Of a stretch of 64,000 nt of DNA, positions 32,249 through 43,273 are shown piece after piece. The stretch is from NCBI RefSeq assembly GCF_010093595.1, contig NW_022985442.1, positions 1,511,656 to 1,575,655 of the forward strand, in the 5' to 3' direction. Both the position numbers and the translations under genes were made by a program. This DNA comes from Mytilinidion resinicola. Lineage: Eukaryota; Ascomycota; Dothideomycetes; Mytilinidiales; Mytilinidiaceae. Below the pieces are notes generated by a model. The model saw nothing but the letters and a program-made list of their open reading frames with translations. It was not told the DNA's origin and made no database searches. The stretch's first letter is position 1, and every line of letters begins with the position of its first letter.

Positions 32249-32779
32249 ATGGCTACTACAGACAACCCACTCTCCCCTAATGCAAAATGTACCGTCTGCA
32301 AGCCACCGGGCTCGGCCAAAACCATCCAAGCCGCGTCCATTTTCCTCGCAGGCAGCATCGAAAGGGGCAAGGCCATCGACTGGCAGACAGCCTTAACCAA
32401 AAAGCTCGAACACCTGCCCATCACAGTGTTCAACCCGCGACGCGACGACTGGGACAACAGCTGGGAGGAAGACATCTCGAATCCTCAGTTCAAGGAACAG
32501 GTCGACTGGGAGCTGGACCAAATGGCGGCAGCCGATGTTACGGCTGTTTGTTTTGTAGCTGACACCTCGAGTCCGATCACCCTGATGGAGCTTGGGTTGC
32601 GTGCGCGCGATGGGAAGGTGGTGGTGTGTTGCCCGAAAGGGTTCTGGAAGAGGGGGAATGTGCAGGTTGTGTGTCATAGGTTTGGTATTACTCTTGTGGA
32701 TACGGTAGAGGAGCTGGCTGAGGAGGCTATAAAGAAGTTGGAGAAGTGCATGGAAGAGAGGAAGGGAGCCGTGGTTTAA
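32249..32779 (+). CDS. Nucleoside 2-deoxyribosyltransferase-like protein
   Basis: A single exon of 176 residues. The Rossmann-like core begins AASIFLAGSIERGKAIDWQ, then VFNPRRDDWDNSWEED, EQVDWELDQMAAADVTAVCF and TSSPITLMELGLRARDGKVVV. These are the substrate-pocket (GSI, DW) and catalytic-region (Glu in SPITLMELG) motifs of the family that moves deoxyribose between bases. In fungi these small proteins are uncharacterised, and a role as nucleotide-derived signal hydrolase is equally possible. The last 30 residues are a charged helix (EEAIKKLEKCMEERKG). No targeting signal seen. Confidence 0.8.
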   Translation: MATTDNPLSPNAKCTVCKPPGSAKTIQAASIFLAGSIERGKAIDWQTALTKKLEHLPITVFNPRRDDWDNSWEEDISNPQFKEQVDWELDQMAAADVTAVCFVADTSSPITLMELGLRARDGKVVVCCPKGFWKRGNVQVVCHRFGITLVDTVEELAEEAIKKLEKCMEERKGAVV

Positions 32780-33426
32780 GACGTCATGGGTAGCAGTTTA
32801 TTATGGCAATGGGAGTGGTGCTGGGTTATGGGAACGACCGACTTATGTGTTCGAGTCTCTCTCATACATTTTGGACGCTGTCTGGGGCGATCCTATAGTT
32901 CTTACTATAGTTTAATTTCTACGAGGCGTAACTTCGATTCAAGAATCTCATATGGCAGGTAATAGCTGAAGGGCCTCTTTCAATGACACCCACAGTATCG
33001 AGATATAAGACATCAACGATCTCATTGAATTATCTTCTTTCAGCCTCGCACATTTTCTGCCTTCTTTACACTACTCTACTGTCAAGACTCCTCCAATCAG
33101 CACGCCTCTAATTTTATTTCCGCAACGCATGATCTAGCGCCCAAGAGGTCCACAGCTCTCTGATTCGACATAGTGGAGACTCTCGCGGACCCCTCATTCC
33201 TCCCCCACTTCTTGCATCATGCACGCGATGAAATGCACCTTTCGACTGAGCGAACCTCGGAGCTTCTACATAGGGCGTAGGAAAAGCAAGCATTCCCTGA
33301 ACCGATCCCATTACTTATTAGACCACCACGCGCTTCTTTCCAAATAAACATAAATCGTTCACTGGCGTCATCCATCTTTAATCACACCTCTTCTTTTTTC
33401 TCAACTCTGTCCTCTCATTTCTAACC
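32780..33426. other. Intergenic, nothing recognised
   Basis: A 650-bp gap ending in a CT-rich stretch just upstream of the aldolase-family start. Confidence 0.45.
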
Positions 33427-34776
33427 ATGGCACCCCCATCCGCAACGAACACAGAGTCCAATGGCTCTTCCATAAAGCCAACGGCCGCCGCCCCTCACGA
33501 GCCGGGCCTGAGCGAGAAAAAGGTAAAAGACAAGATCACCACCTCCCATTGGCCACGCGCCCCCAAGTTCGACGACCCGTATAAGGAGCGCGCATACCTT
33601 AAAGGCCGCCTCGCCGCCGCGTTCCGGATCTTCGGGAAATATGGCTTCGACGAGGGCGTTGCGGGACATATCACCATGCGCGTATGCCTCCCCTCAACCT
33701 AGTCACGAGACTTAAAGCTCAACCACATCCCAATACTAACACGAGTATCCCGCCCTCTAGGATCCCGTCAACCCCGAAACCTTCTGGGTCAACCCCTTCG
33801 GCGTCGCCTTCAGCCTCATCAAAGCCTCCGACCTGATCCTCGTCAGCGAAGAGGGCGAGATCCTCGAGGGCGGGCCGGTGCGGCTGCTCAACACGGCGGC
33901 GTATATGTACGTAAGGTCCTAATACACATACCAGAGTCCTCTGGTATCATTATTCCTAGAACTGTGTTGAAACACGACACAAGTCGTGTTTAAATACCCA
34001 CTTAAGTCGCGTTTGAGCACCCAATTCAGTCGCTTTGAGCATCAACTCAAGCCAAAATGGTATCTTGAATCCGATTTGAGTAGCACTCAAGGACAACCAA
34101 CACTAGAGGACCTAGTATCTGTCTTCAACCCCCCTTCTTTATGAGAACCCGCTAACATGTGTATTACCACCTTAAGGATCCATTCCGCGATCCACAAGGC
34201 GCGGCCGGATGTGAACGCTGCGGCGCATAGCCATAGTATATATGGGCGGAGTTTCTGCTCGCTAGGGCGGAAGCTGGATACTATCACGCAAGACTCGTGC
34301 GCTTTTCATAATGTAGGTACTATCGTGGTTGGGAGTTTGAAAGTTATACTTGGATCGATTATTTCGAGTTTTTGAGAAAGGGGAAGGGAGAGTAGAGTTC
34401 GGGGGCTGATATTGAGTAGGACCACGTCCTCTACGACTCCTTCAACGGCATCGTGCTCGTCGAAGAAGAGGGGAAGAACATCGCCAAAGCGCTCGGGAAC
34501 AACAAGGCCGCGCTGCTGCAGAACCACGGGCTGCTAACCGTGGGCGGCACTGTGGAAGAGACTGTGTTTTGGTTCGTGAGCATGGAGAAATGCTGCCATG
34601 CGCAGCTGATGGCGGATGCGGCGGCAAAGGGGAGGGGAGGCGAGACGGTGAAGATTCATGAGGAGGATGCGAAGTTCACGTACGAGGCGATTGGGACGCC
34701 CAAGGCGGGCTATTTCAGTGCGAAGCCGATGTTTGATGTGATACATAAGGAGACGGGTGGGGACTACCTGGAATAG
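33427..34776 (+). CDS. Class II aldolase/adducin-family protein
   Basis: Exons 33427-33681, 33761-33906, 34177-34312 and 34420-34776 (297 residues). The core contains [60 protein letters not shown] and AALLQNHGLLTVGGTVEE. The His pair in HSH and the His in QNHG are the metal ligands of class II aldolases. The usual catalytic acid is less clear. The family includes fuculose-phosphate aldolase and many fungal paralogs of unknown substrate. Cytosolic by sequence. Intron 2 (33907-34176) is unusually long at 270 nt and contains a minisatellite. Confidence 0.88.
33977..34053. repeat. Minisatellite of 21-23 bp units in an intron
   Basis: Units at 33977-33999, 34000-34022 and 34023-34043 share the core (a)AGTCG(c/t)(g)TTT(g/a)A and end in CCC or ATC. 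A partial unit follows. They lie inside intron 33907-34176. Confidence 0.65.
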
Positions 34777-35229
34777 GGATGTACTGCAAGAGATGGTTAG
34801 AGCGATAGTCGGATAGCGGTAATGCTATGTCAGGTCTAATAGATGAGTTTCATGGATGCTGGCCTGGTTCTCGGAAGTTTCTCAGAACTGGGTGTCAAGA
34901 TAGTGACAGGACGCAGCTTTGCATGCCAAGCCACCAAAAGAAAATCCGCTCTTAAATATCAGCAGGCAGTTGATGAAAACTTCCAGAGCGCTAATGGAGC
35001 ACATAAAAACACCTTCAACATGGAATAGCTATGCGAAATAGAAGGTTCGAAATCTTGAAATGTCGGTATATTGGGCCTCTGCTAAACATAACAAAAACCA
35101 AGCTTACCACATGTCATCTGAGAGTGTAAGTGAATACCAGCCATCTAATAACGACATCGCTCTCAAGGCGTTGAGCCAAGGTTAGACTCTTGTATGGTTG
35201 AACAACGCATGCACTGCTCATCGCCAATG
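34777..35229. other. Convergent intergenic, nothing recognised
   Basis: A 450-bp gap between the aldolase-family gene and the phosphatase gene. 3' UTRs of both presumably lie here. Confidence 0.45.
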
Positions 35230-36414
35230 TTACCTGAGTAGAACGTCCTGCTCTTCTTTCGAAATACCTAGCAGATACAATATATCTAGCAGACTTTGCG
35301 AGTTGAGTCTTGCTGGCGCTTCCATTTGCACCCTCGCCTTCGCGTTGAAAGCAACTCCTAATCCTGCTACGCTCATCATAGGCAGATCATTTGCGCCGTC
35401 ACCAACGACCAAAACCTGGTCCAATATCACGCCTTCTTTCTTCGCGATATCCAGCACGTGCTGTCTTTTCCTCTCCGCATGCACAATATCTCCGGTCAAT
35501 TCGCCCGTCAGGGTCTGCCCGTCGTCACTTACAACAAGATTGTTCGCATAGAAATAATCCAGCCCCAACGATCCCGCCAACCAACCCGTCATTGGCGTAA
35601 ATCCACCACTCAGCACCACCGTTTTATATCCCAGCCGCTTCAACGCGCGCACCAGCTCCCCACTCCGACAATTAAGCGTTATCCGTGGCTTCAACGTTTC
35701 CCAAACCGTGCTCGGGACACCCTTGAGCAAGGCGCAACGCTTCCGCAGCGACGCCTCAAAGTCCAGCTCGCCATTCATAGCCGCAGCTGTGATCGCAGAC
35801 ACCTGGTCCTCAACGCCCAGCTCGCGCGCTATCTCGTCAATGACCTCCTGCGCAATGAGCGTCGAGTCCATGTCGAAGACCGCTAAGCGCTTGTGCCGCC
35901 GGTACACGCTGTTATACTGGAACACCGCCTCGACGTTCCATTCGCGCTCAAACCGCGACACCACCTCGTCGTTGCGCAGGGCATCCAGCGTTATGAACGA
36001 GGACGGAGGCAGCGCGATGGTTATTTCCATCACCCGGCAGCCCTTCGAGCCCGGCGCGGGCGCATCGAGGCTCCGCGTCTGCACAGAGTTTTCTTCGAAG
36101 CCAGGCATCAGCTTTCCGAGGGTTGCGAGGAAGTCCGTGAGGCAGGACTGCGAGATGTAGGAGCCGTAGAGGTGGTCGAGTGGGCTCGGGCCGGGGGTCG
36201 GGGGCTCGAGGGGGTAGGAGGAGAGGTTCTCGGTCGGGATGGCACCGTCTGTTAGGTGGTGGAGGGTTGTGGGTGGGAGGGCGTCCCGTGGGCTGTGAGG
36301 CGCGGAGTCGGCATGGGCGTGGGCGTGCTGCGGGGTTGCGGACTTGTAGAAGAGTGTGGCGACTATCGAGGCGGAGGGAGAGCTGAGGGGCGACGAGAGG
36401 TTGGAGTGGGCCAT
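35230..36414 (-). CDS. ser2: Phosphoserine phosphatase
   Basis: A single exon of 394 residues. The HAD motif I is VFDMDSTLI (catalytic Asp and second Asp), followed by EVIDEIARELG and MNGELDFEASLRKRCALLKG, the cap typical of SerB. Motif II is VVLSGGF (Ser), and motif III-IV gives VGDGANDLPMM with the preceding basic region (AERKRQHVLDIAKKEGV). The N-terminal 140 residues form a divergent regulatory extension. The enzyme removes phosphate from L-phosphoserine in the last step of serine synthesis, in the cytosol. Length exceeds yeast Ser2 because of that extension, which is common in filamentous fungi. An intron is not needed. Confidence 0.92.
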   Translation of the reverse strand: MAHSNLSSPLSSPSASIVATLFYKSATPQHAHAHADSAPHSPRDALPPTTLHHLTDGAIPTENLSSYPLEPPTPGPSPLDHLYGSYISQSCLTDFLATLGKLMPGFEENSVQTRSLDAPAPGSKGCRVMEITIALPPSSFITLDALRNDEVVSRFEREWNVEAVFQYNSVYRRHKRLAVFDMDSTLIAQEVIDEIARELGVEDQVSAITAAAMNGELDFEASLRKRCALLKGVPSTVWETLKPRITLNCRSGELVRALKRLGYKTVVLSGGFTPMTGWLAGSLGLDYFYANNLVVSDDGQTLTGELTGDIVHAERKRQHVLDIAKKEGVILDQVLVVGDGANDLPMMSVAGLGVAFNAKARVQMEAPARLNSQSLLDILYLLGISKEEQDVLLR

Positions 36415-37075
36415 GTCTGCGTTGACGAAGGCTGAGAGCCAAGTCTAGGGTATATCGAGGCTCAATTCACCGAGGGACGTCCAAATAGCGTAGCGGGTGT
36501 CAGCGGTGATAGAAAAATTTGTGGGGCATGGTGTTGAGATTCCGCTGGAACTAAGCCGCGCCACACCTCCAGCCACTCCTGCAGGGGCCCCGGCCGGCAT
36601 TGTTTACCAAGTGCTTAGGCTATGTACCTTTGTAGGTAGCTCGACGAAATCATAACATCAGCAAAACAACCGACAGGGTTTGCAGGCTGGTGTTAGCCCC
36701 GGGGATTCTCTCGAGACGGAAAGTGGTCGGATATAAAGACCGTAGCGGGTGAGATTTCTCTCAATTGCATCTGAACCGATGACCTAACGAGAGAATGCTG
36801 GAAATTAAAATGGCCGCCAGGCATGAACGCGCGCCACAAGCGCGTTCCTCTCCACCCTTCACCATGAAACACACCCATGTGGGGCTGAGGACGGCACAGG
36901 TGTTAGGCTTTACCTCCTCTTGGGGCACCGCCCCTCTTCCTTCAACCTCAAAACCATCGCGGTGGACTCGTTCGCTGCCTTCGTCTCGTTCACCCCTTAA
37001 GACGACACGTCCACCCTCAATTCCCAGCACTCCCCTCTGATCATTCCCGCAGCGCCGTCTCCGGCCTTCGACATT
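36415..37075. promoter_or_regulatory. Divergent promoter region
   Basis: 660 bp between the phosphatase start and the MARVEL-like gene start. It contains both promoters and 5' UTRs. No element recognised. Confidence 0.4.
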
Positions 37076-37903
37076 ATGGCCTCTACGCAGACAACACCAT
37101 GGAAGAAGCGCGTTCTGTTCCCGTTCTGGGCCTTTCGCACTAGCTTCATGGTCTTCCTCATCGGAATCTACATCTGGGCTATCGTTATTATTCGGTCCAG
37201 GCACGATATCGAGAACGTGTCATGGGGCGTGATTATTCTCTTCATGCTCTTACTGATCATCTGTTTGCTCCTGGACATCATGGCGATGATTATGTTTGCT
37301 AAACACTCCTTGAAACCCGGAGCCTTTCTTCTCTTCAACGTCATTCAAACTACCATCTGGACCGTCATCCTCGTCCTTGATATAGTGGCCCTTGCTCGAC
37401 CAGGCGTCAATCGTATAGGCCTCCTTGGCACCATTCTTGTCTTGTAAGTATCCTTTCCAATTTCAATTAATGTAACTCTCTTTGGACATATCTAATCCCC
37501 TGCCAGCGCCTCATTCCTCGCCCTCCTCATCTACTCCCTCGTCATTTTCATCAAAGAAAGGAAGAGCCGCAAACAGCGAGGCCATGGCGAAAGCACGACT
37601 GCCAATCCCGCAAGTGTGCCCTTAGTCCAGGCCCAACCGCAGTACGGTCACAATCAATCATTACAATTTAATCCTACGCCGATTCCTGAGCCTCCACAAT
37701 ACCATCACCCGGAGCCCGAGCGGATGCCAGCTCCACAATACAAATCAACTCTTTCAACAACGGCAGTCGAGCTTCCTGCAACATCGGGTGAATCCGCCGA
37801 ATACTACTCGGGTGCGCCAGTCAAATCTGCGCATGATGGTCCAGCCGCCAATCCGTTCGCCGATCCTCCAGCTCAGCAGCCACCCAAGAACCCCTTTGAA
37901 TGA
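37076..37903 (+). CDS. MARVEL-like four-helix membrane protein
   Basis: Exons 37076-37443 and 37507-37903 (63-nt intron, phase 2), 254 residues. Four hydrophobic helices are visible at about 18-38, 50-72, 83-105 and 118-138, with short loops and charged ends (KERKSRKQRGH after the fourth). The C-terminal 100 residues are a Pro/Gln-rich cytoplasmic tail ending NPFADPPAQQPPKNPFE, which contains NPF motifs known to bind EH-domain endocytic proteins. The topology and tail resemble fungal MARVEL proteins of eisosomes or exocytic membranes. The exact family and function are inference. Confidence 0.78.
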
Positions 37904-38978
37904 TCAACAGCACGGCAGTGATATGTGTGGTCTCGGGGGTGCATAGTTGAAGTGACAAGATAACGCTTCTGGCCATGTACAATACCAATGAAATGGGAAA
38001 GCGGCATTCAGGCGTATGGTGTTTAGGGAATGTATGCATTATACCTCAGGGCTAGGAAGAAGGAAACGACATGCAGGTTTGAGTACGAGAGGGTTCACTT
38101 CGCGAGACTCCAGAGCTCTATACAACAAATGATATCGGTTCAGATTCATTTTAGGCCCTGTTAAACTAAATAAATCAACGCGCAGATTTTCTAGAGCAAT
38201 CCTTTTCCGCTTCTTGCACGAAAAGCATTCAGCATATGAACTCCACTCGTTTGGGAAAGTTCGAACTCGTTTATCCGAATCTATTCGTCGAACATCTTGT
38301 TTTGGTTTAGCTGCCAAGCTTCAACCTTCTACAGGCGCCAATTAATGGTGTAGAGTGGAGAGTTGTCCTTCATAGCCCCCCTTCCTCACCATTTGCTACC
38401 GATCCTCCTGTCTTCTCAGGCCGGGCCTAGGAAATCCACCAAATCATATGCGGTCATGATAGTTGCGCGCTCTCCGACAGCTACTTGTTTACATAGTAAC
38501 GTGCATCTGCTTGCTTAAACATAGTCTCGCTAGCGGCCGCGCTAGTGGAAGGAAATATAACTGTTGTAAATGATGATTTGGTCTTACCTTTGGTTGTCTC
38601 CAAAGAACCCTTGAAGTATAATTGCCTCTGGGGCCTCGCCATGTTCCACGGCGAGCCTGGATGTGGAGCATAGTTCTCGATACCAGAGCATGTAGCATAT
38701 TAACATCACTACACATTCTTAGTCGGCCCTCGGAAATTCAAACCCCGCTTCAACATCCCTCCCTACAGTCGTCATGCTGTTGCTGCAGGGAGGTGTTCGG
38801 GTTACTATTTTAGAAAGTACGCCCACACATCTCAATAACTACTCGATACTGACGTCACATCTAGCAACACGACCTCGGTACAAAGGTACCATCTCCAAAT
38901 TATATTTAAGCAGTTTCCACTCTACCATTGGCCCAGGACTCCTTTGTCTCTTTCCGAACCCTTCAATACATCCCCAAA
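37904..38978. other. Intergenic, nothing recognised
   Basis: About 1.07 kb. Short frames around 38039-38317 and 38489-38716 lack protein character. The last 100 bp are CT-rich and look like a promoter. Confidence 0.45.
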
Positions 38979-40474
38979 ATGACTATCCATCAAGTTCAAT
39001 CCCGCAGCATCTACCACGGCCTCCCAGTCTACCCGAAGGAGCTTAAAGGCCTGACCGCCATCATCACAGGCGCCAATGGAATCTCCGGTTACCATATGCT
39101 TCGTGTCTTGGCTCAGGACCCAGATAGGTGGACTAAGATATATTGCTTATCGAGACGACCTCCAGCGATTCCGGGAGGGCTTCCAAGCAATGCCGAGCAT
39201 ATTGCTCTTGACCTCTTGAAGAAACCGGGTGAGATCGCGGAGGTGCTCAAATCGAAGGGAGTTACAGCGTTTGTCGCCATGTGCTCATGTGCTCTGGGCC
39301 CCTGCTGATGAGAACAGTGACTACGTGTTCTTCTTCGCGTACATCCAGGTAGCACCGAAGCCAGGAGAGAGACTCTGGTCCGACGCGGAAGAGATGTGTC
39401 GAGTGAACAGTACGAAGAGCTCCTGACATGCAGACGGACGATGGCTGATTGTAGAACGCGTAGCTGCTCTCCTTTCCAACTTCTGCGACTCCCTCCCCCT
39501 CGCCTCCATCAACCCCAAACGCATCCTCCTCCAAACCGGCGCCAAAAACTACGGGTCCGTACCACCCCCTCCCCCTTTTTACGCAACCCCCTCTAACACC
39601 CTCCCCCAGCGCCCACGTCCTCCCCCAGACCCCCAAACCCCTCCGCGAATCCCTCCCCCGCGTCCTCCTCGCCCCAAACTTCTACTACACCCAAGAAGAC
39701 TTCCTCGCCGCCTTCTGCGCCACCCAGCAGCACACCTCCTACACCATCACGATGCCCTCGTACATCCCCGGCGCCGTCCCCGACGCCGCCATGAACGTCG
39801 TCCTGCCCCTCGGCATCTACGCCGCCGTCGGCGCGCACCTCGCCGAGCCGCTCGTCTACCCCGGCACGGCCGCCGGGTGGCGCGCGACGCAGTGCCAGAG
39901 CTCGGCGATGCTGAACGCGTACATGGCCGAGTGGGCTGTGTTTGTGCGCGACGAGGACGCGGCGGGGGAGAAGTTTAACTGCTGTGATGGCAGCGCGTTT
40001 ACGTGGGGAGGGCTGTGGGAGGCGTTGGCGGGGTGGTATGGGATGGAGGTGCTGGGGCCGGGGGATGGGGAGGAGTGGGAGCGGAGGAAGATGGGGTTGA
40101 CGGCGTGGGCGAAGACGGAGAGGGTGCGGAGGGCGTGGGGGGAGGTGGCGGAGAGGTGGGGGTTGGTGCATGGGGAGTTGTGGGATGTGGAGAGGTTGTT
40201 TGCGTTTACGGAGGGCGCGTTGGGGGGTGTGGAGACGGATTATAGGTATGTTCATTTTCTTTCATTTCATTTCTCTTGCTGTTACATGCTGTGGGAGGAG
40301 TTGAATGTTGCTATGGGGCGCAAATGATGTTTACTGACAACTTGGATTCCATACAGCATGGATAAGAGCCGTAAGCTGGGATGGTTCGGCACGGTTGATA
40401 CCACCGAGTCGATACGGAAGGTGCTGGATGAGTTTGCGGAATTGAAGATGATACCGCCAGTGCCGAAAAGGTGA
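38979..40474 (+). CDS. PRISE-type short-chain dehydrogenase/reductase
   Basis: Five exons, 38979-39268, 39318-39409, 39455-39554, 39610-40245 and 40357-40474, 411 residues. The Rossmann start is LTAIITGANGISGYHMLRVL, then YCLSRRPP, ADYVFFFAYIQVAPKPG, RILLQTGAKNYG and NFYYTQEDFL, the block order of PRISE (progesterone 5-beta-reductase/iridoid synthase-like) enzymes. The Lys and Tyr of the family's active site correspond to KNYG and to NFYY. The C-terminal part is helical (WERRKMGLTAWAKTERVRRAW). The substrate is unknown; fungal members are usually associated with secondary metabolism or general enone reduction. No neighbouring biosynthetic genes support a cluster. The start at 38979 was chosen because the upstream 17 codons look like UTR. 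Confidence 0.85.
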
Positions 40475-40961
40475 GCGTAAGAGAGGATGTGCAACTTGAA
40501 TCACCAAAGGTTTACCTACAAATGACGCCCAAAACAATATTGTCGTAGAGTATGTACAAGAATATCCTATAAAAGCCCTGCTTTCTACGCATTCATTTCT
40601 CATCAGACTGAGGTCAAGAAAATCATTCTGCGTGCCCCACTACAGGTGGGGTGGCGGATGCCTTAGCACATGACTGTTTGGAAAGGAAAGTTTTGGCTGT
40701 TGTTGAAAGGAAAGTGTAGAGCCCAGAGGGCGGCGGTTGGCTTCATAATCACATGTCTCTCACGTGACGCACACTTACGCTTTACGAAGACCACGCTTGA
40801 TCATCCCTCCAAGAGAAATCTCCTCCTCATACCCAATCAATACTATTCTCCCCCCTCCACTCCAACGAAAATGACTTTCTCCTCCTCAAAGTCTTCTGTC
40901 ATATACACAAATTTTCCTCGCCCAGTTCCTATTCAGCCAATCAGCATCAAATGGATTCACC
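40475..40961. other. Intergenic before the tRNA gene
   Basis: A 487-bp gap. It includes two AGGAAAG words near 40682-40712; no other structure seen. Confidence 0.45.
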
Positions 40962-41047
40962 GCTTCTATAGCTCAGTTGGTAGAGCGCGGCACTAGTATC
41001 TCCTTACTGTCATGCCGAGGTCCACGGTTCAAATCCGTGTGGAAGCA
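40962..41047 (+). tRNA. tRNA-Thr (AGT) with a 13-nt intron
   Basis: The acceptor strands GCTTCTA (40962-40968) and TGGAAGC (41040-41046) pair, with discriminator A. The D arm is GCTC AGTTGGTA GAGC. The anticodon stem CGGCA/TGCCG encloses the loop C-T-AGT-A...A. A 13-nt insert (tctccttactgtc) sits at the canonical position one base 3' of the anticodon. The T arm is CACGG TTCAAAT CCGTG. Removing the insert gives 73 nt. Internal A- and B-boxes are present in the D and T arms. Confidence 0.93.
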
Positions 41048-41253
41048 TTTCGTTTTGCTAGCAGCATATCTGGGGATCAAATTTTTGGCGATACATGGTT
41101 GCGGCTGTGGGACTTTGACTGGCCCCTTTCTTTTTTTGGTGGGCAGGTAGTTATGAGATAGGCAAGTAGACTTTTTATGCATCAAATTTTACGCACTTTG
41201 CAGGGGTATTCTACTTGTTTTCTTTCTCATACATCAGAGGTCCATTCCATTCC

Positions 41254-42614
41254 TTAGTCCTCCTTTTTCGTCGTTATCCACGGCGGCGGCGTATGCATCT
41301 TTTCCAACGGGCCCTGATGCGCTGGAATCGGCCTCGGGTTCTCCACCCAATCGAAATATCCCATCCGCGACGCGAACGAGACGTCGCCGGGTCCGGTGAT
41401 CATCTTGTTGGCGCCGTTCAGCATAGAGTGCGGGAAGCCGATATCGAATGGGTATGCTGTCGACCATCGTCAGTTCCAACCATTCTCAACGCCTTCTCAG
41501 CAAAAAGGGAAGGGGGATTCGACTTACCCGCCTCGATCTCGTCAATATCCTCCTGGCTCAGCTGGATCCCCAACGCCTCAATATTCCCCTTCAAGTGCTC
41601 CAACTTCCGCCCACCGCAGATGGGAAAGACGTAGGGTGTCTTATGCATCACATACGCCAGTGCTATGCTCGTAAGAGCAGTCCCCCTCCTCTTCGCCACC
41701 TTGTCCAACACCACGGTTACATTTTCGGCGTGGACCTGCATCAGCGGCAGCTTCCTACCGCCCTCGGTCACGGTGCCCGGCAGCTTGAACGACCCCCCGC
41801 CGAGCGCGCCCCAGGGCGCGAGCCCCATGCCTTCAGCCTGGCACATGGGGATGATCTCGCGCTCAAAGTCGCGCGTGGCGGCGCTCCACTGGCCCTGGTA
41901 GACGGAGAACTGGCGCAGGCCGTGCTGCCGCGCGTAGTCGTTGGCCTTGACGACCAGCCAGGCCGGGGTGTTGGAGATGCCGAGGTAGAGCACTTTGCCC
42001 GCGACGACGAGGTTGTCGAGCGACTTCATGAGCTCGGGGATCGAGGTTGTGTAGTCCCAGAGGTGGACGTAGTACTTGGCTTCTCATCAGTATTTGAGTC
42101 GCGTTGGGATTCCGCGAACGGGAAAAGGAAGGGAGAACAGGAGGAGGGAGGTGAGGAAGGGAATTGTAGTTACCAAGTCAATGTAGTCCGTCTTCAGATT
42201 CTTCAGGCTCGTCTCAACGCACAGATGCATCGCCTTCGAGTTGTTCCCCCCGAAGTTTGCATGAATCAACCCCTCTTTCTGCAAGCTGTGTGCGATAGTC
42301 CCCGTGTACTTCGTCGCAATCACCATCTCGTCCCGCGTCCCGCGGCTCTCCATCCACTCTCCGATCCACTGCTCGCTCTGGCCGTACTGGTAGTTGACAG
42401 CCGTGTCGATGAAGTTGCCGCCCTGCTCGTGGAAGTAGTCCAGCAAGGCGAATGACGTCTCTTTGTTGCACTCGCCCAGAGCGTCCTTCCAATTGTCGCC
42501 AAAGGTCATCGCGCCCAGGCATATGGGGCTGACTTTGACGGCCGCGGTGGGCGCGAGCTGGCGGTGTCGTCCGAGAAGGGACTTTGGGGGTCCGGGCGGG
42601 GGCATGAGAGACAT
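41254..42614 (-). CDS. Aldo-keto reductase (norsolorinic acid reductase/aryl-alcohol dehydrogenase-like)
   Basis: Exons 42614-42174, 42074-41528 and 41456-41254, 396 residues. The catalytic tetrad can be read: Asp in NFIDTAVNYQYG, Tyr in the same segment, Lys in VIATKYTG and His in YYVHLWDYTTSIPEL. GKVLYLGISNTPAWLVVKAND and LAPWGALGGGSFK are typical of fungal AAD/NorB-like reductases, which use NADPH. The C-terminal region GYFDWVENPRPIP is also a mark of this subgroup. The name norsolorinic acid reductase-like denotes similarity, not the substrate. There is no polyketide gene nearby. Confidence 0.9.
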
Positions 42615-43273
42615 GGTGGCTTGTTTCTACGGAGTTATTGTAAGAGTATCGAAGAGTAATTGATGATTAGATTTTGATGGATTAAACGAGGTTTCTTTGG
42701 CTGCTTTATAGCGACGTGGGAAATAAGTCACCTCACAATATCCCGGCGTTATGCTCAGTAACTCCGCCAAGGATCGGGTTAGCGCAAGCATACTTCCCAA
42801 AGTCGTACAAAACGGCAATATTGCAAGGATGTTTTGCAAGCCAAGTGTAGTGTGAATCGGACTTTAGGTAAAGCCCAGGTTGACCATACGCTATCTGGCT
42901 ATGCCTTTGGTTGATGCACCTGATAAGAGTTGCTAAGCTTCCTCGGGGCTCCGTGAATGATTGGCGTGAATTAAGGGAGTTGATAGGTGTAAATCCTTGA
43001 CTCAATTGTGGTCTAAAAAAAGGCGTATAGCCATGTATATATATGCAAATGCGTGCTGTAAATAAACATCATCAGCAAAATCGTTAAAACGAAGTCTCCT
43101 CGAACAAAAACTCCGCCTGCCAACGACCATTCAGCCGGGCATCCCCTGATTCGCTTCCCACATAATCCAATAATGCAACGCCGTCCCAGTGCCTGTCAAG
43201 GCTATGAAGAGGAAAAATTGTACATTGAAATGGTAGAGACATGTTGCTCCAAATCGTCGTGCCCACACCCAAA
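42615..43273. other. Intergenic, nothing recognised
   Basis: 660 bp between the AKR start and the end of the following minus-strand gene. AT-rich in the middle. Confidence 0.45.
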
